A DNA stretch of 64,000 nucleotides from Plotosus lineatus (GCA_024760905.1 CM045735.1:6083161-6147160); one strand, 5' to 3'; counted from the stretch's first letter, positions 1 to 11,182 are shown. The notes: generated by a model from the sequence alone, not told the origin. Translations and numbers: made by a program.

Positions 1-292
1 AGTATTTGTTGAAGCCACGGCGCCAGCGAGACATCAAGAACAGTGATATTTGTTAGCAGGGGTGCCAGGCTCTGCTGGAGATTCAGGTGGCATGGGAGGA
101 GGCGGGGTAACAGCAGGCTCAGGTAGCTAGCACTGCTGACTCAAGAAGCAGAAGGAACGCTTCCAGCACAGGTACCGCCAAACTGTAGCAGGAGCCGGAT
201 TAAGAGCCAAGGCCGCTATGTAGCGCTACGTGACAGATATCAGCTTTCATCATAAAGAAATTCTAATTAATTTCTTCTAATTGCAAATTTGA

Positions 293-611
293 GGCGGCGC
301 AGTGGTGCAGCGGTTAGCACGTCTGCTTAATAGCAAGAAGTTTCCGCGGTTCATTTCTGTGTGGAGTTTGTATACTCACCATGTGCTTGCATGGGTTTCC
401 TCGGGGCACTCCAGTTTCCTCCCACAATCCAAAAACATGCACATTAGACCAAGTGGATATTAAATAGTTGTATGTGTGTTAGCCCTGCGATGGCCTGGTG
501 AGCTGGAGTTGTCCAGGGTGTACTCCACCCTAACCCAGAGTTGACTGAGATGGTCGCTAGCCTCCCCGTGACCCTAATTAGGATTAATCACCTTTGAAAA
601 AAAAAAAAAAG
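293..611 (+). repeat. DANA/mermaid-like tRNA-derived SINE (family A)
   Basis: This copy defines family A. It has a tRNA-like head with an A-box-like gcagcggttagcacgtctgc and a degraded B box. The conserved core tgtgtggagtttgtatactc ... gggtttcctcggggcactcc ... cccacaatccaaaaacatgc follows, with a tail tgtccagggtgtactccacc ... ccctaattaggattaatcac and poly(A) at 597-611. The layout matches the fish DANA/mermaid SINE type known from zebrafish. About 30 copies occur in the window. Confidence 0.75.
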
Positions 612-715
612 AATGAAATCGCAAATTTGGTCACATGATCAGATTACTGTGTACAGAAACCACCAACCCCAATTCACTCACTCACTATTAGGGTTAAATG
701 GGAAATCTGAATTCT

Positions 716-795
716 GAAATGTCCATCTTAGCCAACACTGGATAAAGCCAGGTTACACCCTGAACAGCTCACCAGATTGAGACAGGCTGAGACAC
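716..795 (-). repeat. Family A SINE tail fragment
   Basis: Short reverse-oriented tail (gtccatcttagccaacactg ... ggttacaccctgaacagctc). Head and core are absent. Confidence 0.5.
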
Positions 796-865
796 CGCGT
801 TCCTCAGCTGCTACCAATCACTTTTGAAGTCCTGCAATAATAACTGATAAGCAGGGCTGCAGAGT

Positions 866-1180
866 GCCATGGTGAGTACGTTTGCTTCACAGCAAGAAGG
901 TCCTGGGTTCGAATCCCGGGCTCGGAGTGTTTCTGTATGCGGTTCGTCGGCTCTCCTTCTGATTGCGTGGATCTGTTCTGTGTACTCTGGGTTCCTCCTA
1001 CAGTCCAAAAACCTGCACGTTAGCCTGACTGGTAGTTCCAAATTGCCCCAGGTGCGTGTGTTGGCCCTACAATGGCCTGCTGAGCTGTTCAGGGTGTAAC
1101 GTGCCCTCATTCAGAGTCATCCGAGATTAGCATCAGCCTCCCTGTGACCCTAATTAAAACTAAGCTAAAAGATCATTCAT
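866..1180 (+). repeat. Family A SINE with intact B box
   Basis: The head gcttcacagcaagaaggtcc is followed by ggttcgaatcccgg, a canonical Pol III B box. The core and the ccctaattaaaactaagc tail are present. The A-box part is truncated. Open frames across it on both strands are SINE-derived, not genes. Confidence 0.72.
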
Positions 1181-1202
1181 TTTTTTGAACCACATAATTC
1201 AA

Positions 1203-1490
1203 ATTAGGTGCCCATCTCAGCCGACTCTGGCCGAGGACAGAGTACACCCTGGACAGCTCGGCAGGCCATCGCAGAACACAAACACGCTGACGGCTATGCA
1301 GCTACTCTTGTCGAAAGTCAGAAATGCTTCTTTTACATGAACGTCACACCATATAGACAGTGAGCAACAGTGAGGCCGGCCTTTGATAACCCAGTTAGTG
1401 CACTGGGGGGACAGCAGTGACAACCGTTGACGATGGGGCTTGAAACCCCAACCTTAGGATCGGCAATCCATCACCGAGCCACCACTTAAT
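1203..1490 (-). repeat. tRNA-derived SINE, family B
   Basis: Family B has a different head: B-box-like ggttggggtttcaagcccc (reverse strand), then a body with gataacccagttagtgcact, ctcactgtctatatggtgtg and gcatttctgactttcgacaa. It shares the tail tccagggtgtactctgtcct with family A. This copy is reverse-oriented. Confidence 0.7.
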
Positions 1491-1507
1491 TATAGTACCG
1501 TTACAGG

Positions 1508-1800
1508 GATGCTCAAGCCTATCTCAGCCAACTCTGTATATTCTGAATTGCTTGCCAGTCCATCACAGGACCAACAGACACACAAATTTCTATTGAAACA
1601 ATACTCACATCTTCACCTATGGCCAATTTGCCTAATGTCCCTGTCTGATGGAGGAAACCAGAGCATCCGGTGAAAACCCACACATGCATACGGAGAGAAA
1701 ATGAAAACGCCACAAAGAAACACCCTTGCTGAGTCCAGGACTCGAACTCAGGACCTTCTTGATGTGAGGCATCGGTGCTAAAGACTACGTCACCATAACA
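1508..1800 (-). repeat. Family A SINE
   Basis: Reverse-oriented full-length copy, from tail (gcctatctcagccaactctg) through core (gcatgtgtgggttttcaccg reversed) to a head with the B-box-like gagttcgagtcctgga. Confidence 0.68.
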
Positions 1801-1839
1801 CCCAATCGAAAATTAATGAAATAAAATCCTTCCCAGTGG

Positions 1840-2172
1840 GGCAATATGAGTCTCGTGGTATAGGGCACTGGATCGCTGAACGAAAGGTTGGGGGTTCGAG
1901 TCCCCACAAGGTTGTCACTGTCCTCCCCAGTGCAGATAACTGGGTTATCAAAGGCCAGCCATGTCTCTCACTGTCTATGGTGGGAGGTTCACGTAAAAAA
2001 AAAAAAAACATTGCTGACTTTCGACAAGAGAAACCGCAAAGCCGTCAGCGTGTTTCCACCCTGCGATGGCCAGAGTGTCCTCTGCCCTCGCCCGGAGTCG
2101 GCTGGGGTGGGCGCTAGCCTCCCCACAACCCTAATTAGGATTAAGCAGTTACAGAAAATTAACTGAACTGAA
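1840..2172 (+). repeat. Family B SINE, near full length
   Basis: A good reference copy: A-box-like gtctcgtggtatagggcact, B box ggttcgagtccc, the body with ctctcactgtctatggtggg and gctgactttcgacaagag, and the tail ccctaattaggattaagcag. An A-run interrupts the body at 1996-2008. Confidence 0.78.
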
Positions 2173-2535
2173 AAATCCTTCCCATCCAGGACTTACCGCC
2201 TTATTTACAGTACAGTACTCCGTTTGAAATCATTGTGCAGTGGGTGGAGTTAGACTCGGAGCTGGGATTGATGACTTTTGCTGCTGTTCTAACCGCAAAC
2301 TGGCAGGAAAAAGAAAGACAAGTAATTTCATGTTAACATATCAGACGCTGTACGGTATGTTAAACGTCCATGTGATTTGATCCACCGCGGTATGAGGACA
2401 CGGAACATTATTTTTTTGGTTTCCAAGCAGGGAAAATTAGAGGCCAGATAATTTATGCATTGTTAAATCTTTTGCTCGCTGCATTCACAGATCTGATTTA
2501 CAGTGTCAGAACAACCAGTCATAAACAAAAATGTG

Positions 2536-2576
<41 letters not shown>

Positions 2577-4025
2577 TCCAGGAGCTTATTTGATCATCTT
2601 GAGCATTTTATTGGAAAATTCAGTGTCTCATTTCAGTATTTCATTCCTTTCCAAATTCACACTGCTTTTGATCATAGAATTGGAAGCAGCCGATGTGGCA
2701 TCGAGTGCCAGGAAAGTGAAACTGCTTCTGCTTAAGCGTCAGGCTCGAACCCGACAGAGAATTTCTGCTGCAAAGCCCATTATACAGTCAGCATAGATAT
2801 ACGAAATTAAAGAAAGGAAAGACTTTTCACGTCCTTAGATTTACTGCTTCGGATGTGGGATGATTGGTTAAATGGGAACGCTGGGAACGAATCATTCCTA
2901 CATTTCCTCTGCTCATGACTTTTGCATTTGTAGAATAAAGTCAGAGAACCCATGGGGCTTTTACCGCGTTCCTCGGCTCGGCATGTCTCGTACTTGTTGT
3001 TTAAACTGCTGGTTCATTCAAGTGTTCATTTTGTTTTCAGTCAAACTCTTAAAGGAAAGCCTAGTTCTCATTTTCTACTTATTCCTCGTTATTAAAATCA
3101 CGCGGAAAAAAGCATCAAAGGAGGTTTTAAAGGCGACACCTTGTCTGCGAGACACGCTCTAATGAGGTATTCTGATGTTGTCGTGCACATCACTGCAGAG
3201 ACTGCCCCGATTCTTCTAGTTAATGTCATACCATCCCCTCGAATTCTGCCTTTTTATTTTACATCCGCTTTCTTCAGCTTTATCTCTGCTAATAGGGTGG
3301 ACTCGGTGCCACAGAAGATGCACAAGACCTTGTGGACCTCCCGGACCATGGAGGAGCTCTGCAGTTTTAGCATATGGCCGCCCAGTGGGATTTACTCAAC
3401 GCTACAGCGGGGAGTCGTTCTGATCTTCCCCCGTGAACAGGGAGAAGATAAGAACCTTCATCTGACCCCTGGATGGAATCACATCCATACTCGGCTTACT
3501 CTTCTTTCTATCGAATTCGTGAAGAAAATACACACTGGACATCCCAAATACACTAAATAGGAACATTTTTAACTGGAGAACGTGCGTGTCAGTTTACTGG
3601 GTGGAAAGAAACAATTTTATGTCTGTGTTATGTTGATAGGAGCCCAGTATTCGCCTGAGGGAGTTTGTGGACAGGAGCGCACTGATCAGTGCTATTTTAT
3701 TTGTGCTCGGTGCCATTTCTGGTCCCATTATCGAGCCAGACAACACTATGGAGGTGCTTTCGTGCCTTCTGGGAAACCACAACTGACCGAAAATCCTTTA
3801 TTAAGTGCCAGCTTACCACTTTATTAAACAATTTTAAAGAAACACCATAAAATACAAGAAAACAAGTTTCATCAATAAAAATGTGATTTTAAAAGTACCG
3901 CCTTTGCAAGAAATATGGAGGGGGAAACACCCTTTAAGTTCATGGATTGCTCCAAAGTCAAAGGATGCATGTTTTAGATCTTTAAATGGAGGTTAATACT
4001 GACTCACAGGTCAGCGATGTTGGGC
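2173..4025. other. Upstream DNA without recognised genes
   Basis: Mostly non-repetitive by eye, with a poly(T) run at 2539-2573. A GC-richer patch at about 3290-3370 stands out from its AT-rich surroundings and has open frames on both strands, but I recognise no protein. Nothing else can be supported. Confidence 0.4.
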
Positions 4026-4355
4026 AGTGGTGGCCTGGTGGTAAAGCTGATGGATCACTGATTCTAAGGTTGGGGGTTCGAGTCTCACTCTCAACAGGTT
4101 GTCACTGCTCCCCAGTGCAGCGAACTGGGCTACCAAAGGCTGGTCATATCTCTCACTGTCTACGGTGAGAGGTTCATGTAAAAGAACCATTGCTGACTTT
4201 CGACAAGTGGAGCTGCATAGCTGTCGGTGTATTTCCACCCAGTGATGTCCTGGTGAGCTGTCCAGGGTGTACTCTGCCCTCGCCTGGAGTCGGCTGGGAC
4301 GGGTGCCAGCCTCCCAGTGTACCCTAATTAGGATTACGTGGTTACATAAAATGAC
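4026..4355 (+). repeat. Family B SINE
   Basis: Full copy with tggcctggtggtaaagctga, B box ggttcgagtctcac, body, and tail ccctaattaggattacgtgg. Confidence 0.75.
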
Positions 4356-4453
4356 TGAGTGTGAGGTGTTTGAAATACAGCCATTATGTTTGCAATCAAT
4401 GTCTTCGAAGACATTCTAATCTCTTTGAATATCTAATTAACAATATTGATTAA

Positions 4454-4715
4454 TGGGGCAGTGATGGCCCAGTGGTAGGGTATCACCGGGTTGTTCCTGC
4501 TGTCCCCCCTCAGTACAGATAACCAGGTTATCAAAGGCCGGCCATGTCTCTCACTGTCTGTTATGAGAGACTGTAGAGGAACCATTGCTGACTTTTGTCA
4601 CGAAGCATAGCCGTCAGCTTGTTTCTGCCCAGCGATGGTCTGTCTAGCTGTCCAGGCCACACATGACATCCATCACAATCTCTACGTTGTTTGAGATGGT
4701 CACTTTAAAGGCCAT
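4454..4715 (+). repeat. Family B SINE, internally deleted
   Basis: gcagtgatggcccagtggta runs directly into the body ggttgttcctgctgtccccc, so the B-box part of the head is deleted; the tail is degenerate. Confidence 0.6.
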
Positions 4716-5022
4716 AAGATCAGTTGGCGGTTATGAGTCTATTCATAGGGCAGGCAGGTGTACACCGGGGTGTGATGATCTAAATAAAAGGTCACCTTCA
4801 TATTTTGTTGGACTGCCCTGACCCTTGAATTTCTGGTATTTTCCTTTCAAATATCCTCCCATTTTTCTCCCATTCAATTCCCACACATCAGGTATTAGGT
4901 ATTGCCTTCCTGTCACATACAACCACCACCATTCAGAGATGTTTATCAGCACACACATGCACACCTCTCCATGACATGCAATGCTGCCACCCTCATCTTT
5001 ACCAACCGCTATGCATGCGCAT

Positions 5023-5490
5023 TCAGGGTTGGTCTAACACACTTGGCAACCCACCCCTTTGTACAAAAGCCAACAGATGCTCTTGATTGGACTGTGAGTG
5101 AAAGGGAGGTAAGGTAATCCCTCCCATGAGAGCTTGGTCAATTATCCAGTTGAGAATGGCCTGGAGGTTGTACCTGCAGGTTGACAAGTCACACACCTTG
5201 TCAATGTGCCATGGTGGAGCCCTTGTTTCAACAGACTTAAACATTATTACAACATTTAGTCCAGGAAAACTGAACCCCTGAGTGACGCCTTCTCCAGGAC
5301 ATCCCAAAAACTTTTAATAAGGTTAAGGACGGGACTCTGTGGTGCCCGTTCATATGTGAAATTGATTCCTTGTGTTCCCTGAACCACTCTTTAATTATTT
5401 GAGACTTCATTTTATCAGGGCAGAAAAAGGTCACTGCTATGATAATCTGGACATTCAGTACATTTAACTCGTCAGTTGACTTCATTTTAT
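5023..5490 (-). pseudogene. Decayed Tc1/mariner transposase fragment
   Basis: On the minus strand a peptide KSQIIKEWFREHKESISHMN resembles the Tc1 stretch around KEW..EH before the third catalytic acidic residue. After a frameshift, 5289-5345 reads APQSPVLNLIKSFWDVLEKA, the Tc1-family signature P-QSPDLN-IENLWDVLEKA. The catalytic Asp of SPDLN is Val here, and the frame is shifted and then broken by stops, so this is a dead remnant. The first two catalytic Asp residues are not found. Terminal repeats were not located. Confidence 0.7.
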
Positions 5491-6155
5491 TGCCACATGT
5501 TGTTGCTGAGCCTTGACCGGACCAATTACAACAAAGCTAGCATGGTGATTACACGCTGTAATTAAGGCTAAAAGCTGGCCAAAAATATTAGCATTCTTAT
5601 CATGTTTGGCTGAGCAGTGTGTGTGTGTGTGTGTGTGTGTGTTGCAAGTGGAATGCAATAGACAGTGTAATGTAGATTATTGTGTTAGAAGGGAGGGGTC
5701 AGAAAAGGAGAGGCAAAAAAGTGTAGCTTGGGGCACAGCAAATAAATGGGAAACACACTCTGGCGGGACGCTCTTGCTCAGCTCTGCTCAAATCGAGAGT
5801 CAGTGGTGACGCTGGTCAAATTTTATTCTTTCTCACTCATGCAGGCGGCTTACCACCAGGCCACCGCTGCCCTACCTGGTAGGACCATTTGATAAAAATT
5901 GACCCTGTGACTTTGAAACAAATAGAATATACAATCCATATATAATCCCATCCTATTTGCTCATGAGGGAGATCCATAGACTTGATTTAGTGATCCAATA
6001 TCATTTCCTCAACGTGTTAATCATATGGACATTCTATTTCCACAGCTTCTGCTCCACTGACCTTCGGTGGCAGCAGCAGAAGCTAATAAGAGATGAACAG
6101 ATGAATATTATTTAATATCAATGACTAAAATATTCAATTTGAGTGTAAACGTGGT
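5491..6155. other. Non-coding DNA with a short (TG)n tract
   Basis: Contains (TG)n at 5617-5642 and a short reverse SINE head fragment (about 5841-5874, ttaccaccaggccaccgctg). No gene is recognised. Confidence 0.4.
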
Positions 6156-6485
6156 GGGGCCGGTTGTTCAAAACACAGTTATTTTAAAATATTTATAAAA
6201 TTTAAAATTTTTAACCCGCCGTTAGCTAACCGACCGTTAAATATGCGTTGTTCAAAGCCTGGTTAGTCACGTCGGTAGTTAACGCTGCTGTCAATGTTAA
6301 CAGTGTGGTTAACGTTGCTGGTTAGCTCTAAGGGGTCATTCAACATTTTCAACATTTGCCTAATCGTACAAAACGTACGTTAGGGGGGAGGGGGTAAGAT
6401 GTCTGTGTACGCTTTTTAGTATTATAAAAATGTCGATCAACAATAATACTTGGGCTCGTGAATACTATATATATATATATATATA

Positions 6486-6694
6486 CAAAAATAAAAGGAC
6501 AGGACAAAGACTTTCTATTGAAACTCCATTTATCACTACAGATCTGTTTCGAGGGGTGGTGAAACCATCCTCTCTCTTCAGGTTTTCTATAATCACCTGA
6601 AGAGAGAGAGGATGGTTTCACCACCCCTCGAAACAGATCTGTAGTGATAAATGGAGTTTCAATAGAAAGTCTTTGTCCTGTCCTTTTATTTTTG
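6486..6694. repeat. Near-perfect 100-bp inverted repeat (long hairpin)
   Basis: The left arm 6486-6583 (98 bp) and right arm 6595-6694 (100 bp) are reverse complements except for one extra CT/GA dinucleotide in the right arm. They are separated by an 11-nt loop (tttctataatc). Each arm contains gatctgtttcgaggggtggt or its complement. (TA)n lies just left (6463-6485). Confidence 0.93.
6592..6648 (+). ncRNA. Candidate hammerhead ribozyme in the palindrome
   Basis: Read 5'-3': stem I strand ATCAC (6592-6596), core CTGAAGA (6597-6603), stem II 6604-6629 (closing GAG/CTC pairs, A bulges, loop near tttca), core GAA (6630-6632), stem III ACA-gatc-TGT (6633-6642), cleavage base A (6643) after GU, then stem I strand GTGAT (6644-6648), a perfect partner of ATCAC. 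All invariant core positions of a hammerhead are present (CUGANGA, GAA, U16.1, H17). Hammerheads with very short stem III are known from Penelope-like retroelements, which would explain this repeat. Activity is unproven and stem II is imperfect. Confidence 0.55.
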
Positions 6695-6755
6695 TTTATT
6701 TGCTCTACCAAAAAGTATTGAGCACTCTCCTACGGAAGGATCTACTCAGAAAATC

Positions 6756-6757
<2 letters not shown>

Positions 6758-6813
<56 letters not shown>
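6758..6813. repeat. Compound microsatellite (CT)n(TA)n
   Basis: About 22 bp of (CT)n pass directly into a (TA)n run of about 36 bp inside the Harbinger-like element. Confidence 0.95.
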
Positions 6814-6817
<4 letters not shown>

Positions 6818-6871
6818 TGCGTGTATGTTTCAAACTCTCAATGCGCAATTCGCCATCCACCTACGGTGTTG

Positions 6872-6965
6872 CATATCTGCAAAGTCTGCAATGAATACTA
6901 CCCAACCCCGAATCAGCTGCTGAAACATCAGAAGGCAGCTGATCAAAGGCATCGGCTGGAGGGGG
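6872..6965 (+). pseudogene. Possible C2H2-like zinc-finger fragment
   Basis: Translation gives HICKVCNEYYPTPNQLLKHQ, with C-x2-C and the LLKH of a C2H2 finger, then a possible second His 8 residues later (ADQRH), wider than the usual 3-5. It lies in a short frame inside a transposon and is followed by (CA)n (about 6994-7018). It could be a relic of captured coding sequence or chance. Confidence 0.3.
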
Positions 6966-7624
6966 TGCACAGGGTTCACGTACACCCCCCCACACACACA
7001 CACACACACACACACACAGCAGGAGTTGAGTTCCGCTGGACAAGAAATGATGTGTATTCCAAATCTTATAAATAAACTTAATGACTGTTATTGAAGAGAA
7101 AGTCGGAGATCAGTTCCGCATGACTAGAGTCAGGAAGTAAACCGGAAGTTAGCGTGTAACAGGCACTGCGCATGTGCACGCCCGAGCTGACCAATCAACA
7201 AACATAATATTATCAGTAAGCAATAATAGCTGAACACTGTCAATCAAACAAAGTGCGAGTTGAATAGATAAATAACTTTAACTCAATTTGTAAATATATT
7301 TAGCACATGTACTTGCAGATGTAGTTTGAAATATATTTGGGAATGTTTTTGGTTGAACTATAATATTAATAATACTTATAAGAATCCACCCCCGCTGATG
7401 CGGCATCATGAATGCAGCGTTAGCCACGAACGCCATCTTGCAAGTTAACCGTACAGTTAAAAATTTAACAGCGGTCCTTAGGTGTGTTAACTTTAATATC
7501 AAGTTAACACTCGGTTAAAGTTAACCGAGTTTTGAACAAGATAACGGCAGCGTTAAATTTAACGGTCGGTTAACTCTACTTAACCAGTGGTTAAAAAATG
7601 ACCGTGTTTTGAACAACCGACCCC

Positions 7625-7842
7625 TGATATTTATTAACACAGTGGTCTTTTCTTCCTTTTTCCCTCATACATAAAATACATAAAATACATAAAATAATAC
7701 AATAAAATAATACAAAAATACATAAAGTCCAGAGTGCAAACCTTCGCCAAGCTCATCAATCCCCATATGAAAGAAAATGTTAAAGAAGCCTTTAAAAAAT
7801 TCCCGAATCCAGAATCTGACTCATATCATGTCCAGATGTAGA
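7625..7842. other. AT-rich DNA
   Basis: Contains an imperfect cataaaata tandem run (about 7667-7725). No gene is seen. Confidence 0.4.
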
Positions 7843-8072
7843 GAAGGTGGTGTAATGGTTATGGTACTTGTCTAATGTTCAAGAGGTTGTGGGTCCGAAT
7901 CCAAAGATCCTGTTAAACCCCCACCACCCGAAGGCCCCTGGGTAAGGTCTTAACCACAAGTGCGCCTCTGTCCACACAGCAGCACAAACTACTAGTAACT
8001 TAACGTAGCTTAACACTACTCTGGCTGTGATGAGTCACTAGGCTCAGGTGTGAGAAGCCCAGCAGATAGATG
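7843..8072 (+). repeat. tRNA-derived SINE, family C, diverged
   Basis: Family C has head gtggtgtaatggttatggta, B-box-like gggtccgaatcc, body taagacccctgggcaaggtc-like, cacaagtgtgcctctgttca-like, and tail gatgagtcactaggctcagg. This copy has lost the atataaatgggtaccagtaa block. Confidence 0.65.
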
Positions 8073-8246
8073 TCTCTGAAATCTAATGCAGGCTTCCTTG
8101 TCCAAATGCCCCGTTTCTGGTAGAATGTAAGGAGTGCTACTTTTGCCGGTGGAAATACATTGATTAAAGGAGAATAGTCAAACTGGTCAGTCAAGTAACC
8201 GCATGAATTCTAGAGCTCGAATAAGTACTCTTTACAGCTGCAGTGG

Positions 8247-8545
8247 GGCCGGTGGTGTAGTGGTTAGGGTGCTGCGCTCACGATCAGGAGGTTGTGTGTT
8301 CAAATCCCAGTTAGACCCTCCACTGTGCTAAGACCCCTGGACAAGGTCTCAACCACAAGTGTGCCTCTGTTCACCCAGCATTATAAATGGATACCAGTAA
8401 AAATATACTGGGTAGGTAACCTGCGATGGACTAGCGTCCCCTCCAGGAGGAGTTGAACTCTTGGTTGCTTCACGCTATGGAACCCAGGGATAAGCACCGG
8501 CCTGATGAGCCACTATGGCTCGGCTGTAAAAAGCCCAAAGGACAG
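8247..8545 (+). repeat. Family C SINE
   Basis: Good copy: gtggtgtagtggttagggtg, B box gtgttcaaatcccag, taagacccctggacaaggtc, a 'tataaatggataccagtaaa' block, and the end gatgagccactatggctcgg. The family is about 300 bp long. Confidence 0.75.
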
Positions 8546-9002
8546 CTGCAATGAGCAGAGAAGCATCTCCAACCCTGAAGCAGAGGGACGTGATTGCTCA
8601 GATCGGACACGTGAAGACGTAAGTGGGCTGATTACGTACTGTCTGGAGCTACTGTACGTACTGTACACTGCATGCAACTTCGGGTTGGACTAAAGGACAG
8701 TGGTGGGTTTTGTTCAGGAGACAGATGCTCTGGGCTTGTTCGGGCTGTTTAATAGACAGTGAATATTTAATATACATGACCATCTGTTTTAAAACTCACT
8801 CTTTGCATTGAGATTTTTTCCTAGTTCACTGAGTCTAAATCTGTCTCGAGCCCCATTACTCAACAGCAAACACAACCCGCTCGGTTCTTCACAGGATGTG
8901 ACTTAATATACATTTCAGACATGTCGGATCACAAGCAGAGCTTGACTGATACCAGACTAAACTCACTCACTCATATGCAAAGCCACGTAATCCTATTATT
9001 TA
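8546..9002. other. Unassigned upstream DNA
   Basis: No repeat, RNA or gene was recognised. Confidence 0.35.
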
Positions 9003-9277
9003 TAATGAGGGGAGGCTGGAGTCTATCTCAGCCGACACTGGGGCGAAGGCCGGGTACACCCTGAACAGCTCGCCGGATCAAAACACACACAGATTACATT
9101 CACACCTAGGGACAATTCGCATAATGGACATGTCTTTGGACTGTAAGAGGAAACCCACAAAAGCAACAGGAAGAACATGCATACCACTCCATATAGAAAC
9201 CGTCCAAGCCCAGGACCCGAACCCAGAACCTTGATGCTGTGAGGTTGACACTCGAACCACTACACCACCGTGTCAAC
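9003..9277 (-). repeat. Family A SINE
   Basis: Reverse copy, from ggagtctatctcagccgaca to the head aaccactacaccaccgtgtc. The B-box-like segment (aggttctgggttcgggtcct reversed) is present. Confidence 0.7.
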
Positions 9278-10022
9278 CCTGGACGATCATGTATCCGATT
9301 TGTATGCATCGATCACAACGCCAGCTGTGTAGTGTGTCCCCCCCCCTGAGCTTCAGGGTAGAAAAGCTATCATCTGTTATAATATGAGCTAGCATGCCTG
9401 AACTGGCTATCCAACAGAGCAGGCATGCAATATTTAGATTAAAGCCTGTTCTTCCTTTATAGCCGAGCGGCATGTTTACTTTTCTCGCTCAGTAATAAAA
9501 GCATGACTGATGTACGAGCTCACAGTTGTGCCATCTAGTCAGAAAACCTGATCCCTGTCCACTTTGCACTTATTTTTTCCCCCTCTCATCCGGCGCTCTA
9601 TTCTCTTCTTCGTTATGCCATCAAGCTGCTCAGTCTCTTTAGTTATGCACAGTGCGGCGGCTTTCTACATACGAGCAGGCCGGTGCAGTTAGTCGACGAG
9701 GTCATGTGGAGGTGGAGGAGATGAAGAATGCCATATGATCTTTCGCTGTTTCGTCCTTGGATGAGTCACTGAGGTGTTTCGTGATATGTTCGAAGAAAAA
9801 AAAAGCACACCGCAACTCGGATCCGCTCAAAAATGACCGGCGAACGCTGACAAAGGCGTGTGTGTTTTGTGACGCCGTTGGATTTTAGTGGTGACCCTTT
9901 CCGTGTCATTTTGTTCTTATTCCTGCATAACCTGTTCCCAGCAGCACAACTCAGCAGTGAGGACCTGTAATTGTACTTTCAGATGCATGTCCCAGAGGAG
10001 ATGACTAGAGAGAGCCAGAGAA

Positions 10023-10059
<37 letters not shown>

Positions 10060-10487
10060 GTGCTGACAGTTAGATGGCCGCCGTCCCTCTTCTTCCTGAG
10101 CCGCATTCATTAGACATTCATCTGATTCCTCTGTCTTTCAGGAGTCCACCATCCAATCCTACCAAGTGATCCATTTCAATAATCCACTTATGTCAGCTCA
10201 AGGCAGTGCAGCTCTTCCATTTCACCACAGAATACACAACAACATTATACATGCGAAGAAAAATTTATTTTTTAAGCTTATATTTTTTTTTGCCAGTGAG
10301 GACAGAAAGATGATATTTAAATAAATAAATAAATAAATTGTGCAGAACAAGCGACTGGCAAACTACAGTAATTCCGGTTTAATAAAAATAAAGAGAAAGC
10401 TGTCTGCAAGGAAAACTACAACATATTCATTTGTTTTTCTTTTAATTCTATCAGAGTTACGGGTGTTCTGGAACCCGTTCCAGTAGG
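9278..10487. other. Unassigned upstream DNA with (GA)n(GACA)n
   Basis: Largely non-repetitive. (GA)n plus a GACA run lies at 10018-10059, and an (AAAT)n run at 10317-10338. No gene is recognised. Confidence 0.4.
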
Positions 10488-10792
10488 GGGGGCAGTGGTG
10501 GCCTCGTAGTATAGGGTGCTGGATTGCTGATCCTAAGGTTGAGGGTTCGTGTCCCACTCTCTACAAGGTTGTCACTCCCCCCCCCCCCCCCCCCCCAGTG
10601 CAGCTAGTTATCAATGGCGGGCCATGTCTCTCACTGTCTATGGTCAAGCGTAGCACAAGAGCCGTCAGCGTGTTTCCGCCCTGCGATGGCCTAGCGAGCC
10701 GTCCAGGGTGTACTCTGCCCTCGCCTGAGGTCGGCTGGGATGGGCACCAGCCTCCCCGCGACCCTAATTACGATTAAGCGTTTACATGAATT
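10488..10792 (+). repeat. Family B SINE with internal poly(C)
   Basis: Head ggcctcgtagtatagggtgc, B box gggttcgtgtccc, poly(C) at 10577-10597 replacing the usual short C-run, then body and tail ccctaattacgattaagcgt. The body lacks the gttcatgtaaaagaaccatt block. Confidence 0.72.
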
Positions 10793-10794
10793 CC

Positions 10795-11045
10795 AGTAAG
10801 GTGCATCCTGAACCACTGCAGGGCCGACACACACCACCATTCACATTCACACTCACACCTGGGGGCAATTTCGAACAACCACATATCCTAACCTGGATTT
10901 CTTTGGTCTGTGTGAGGAAACCAGAGTACCCAGAGGAAACACAAACACAGGGAGAACATGCCAAGTCCACACAGAAAAGCCCTCCCTGAGCCCGGTACTC
11001 GAACCTTCTTGTGGAAGTGGATGTGCTCACCACTACACCACAAAG
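10795..11045 (-). repeat. Family A SINE
   Basis: Reverse copy abutting the previous SINE end to end. It runs from accactgcagggccgacaca to caccactacaccacaaagc. Confidence 0.68.
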
Positions 11046-11182
11046 CTATAGTAAACATGTTCTCTATTTACTAAAACATATAGTCCTACAGGACACACCC
11101 AAAGCCCAACAAGTAATAAACCCAGGTCCTGTTATTACGCCATCTCAAAGTTAATCTAAAATGTACCTTTGAAGACAAATAG

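Larger units (their letters stand above)
6156..7624. mobile_element. Harbinger-like element with 28-bp terminal inverted repeats
   Basis: The ends are GGGGCCGGTTGTTCAAAACA (left) and, reverse-complemented, GGGGTCGGTTGTTCAAAACA (right), extending to about 28 bp with three mismatches. Sub-terminal regions carry many GTTAACCG-type motifs in both orientations. No clean target duplication is visible (GGT versus TGA). The superfamily call is tentative and rests on the end sequence and internal motifs. The interior carries later insertions: a large palindrome, (TA)n, (CT)n and (CA)n tracts and a C2H2-like fragment. No transposase is recognised. Confidence 0.62.

Noticed and set aside
900..925. tRNA gene
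   Set aside because: B boxes such as ggttcgaatccc occur in many SINE heads, but no complete cloverleaf with acceptor and anticodon stems could be formed at any of them by eye.
866..1110. Overlapping short ORFs on both strands with similar sequences elsewhere in the window
   Set aside because: They lie in SINE family A; the recurring peptides reflect the repeated SINE core, not a gene family.
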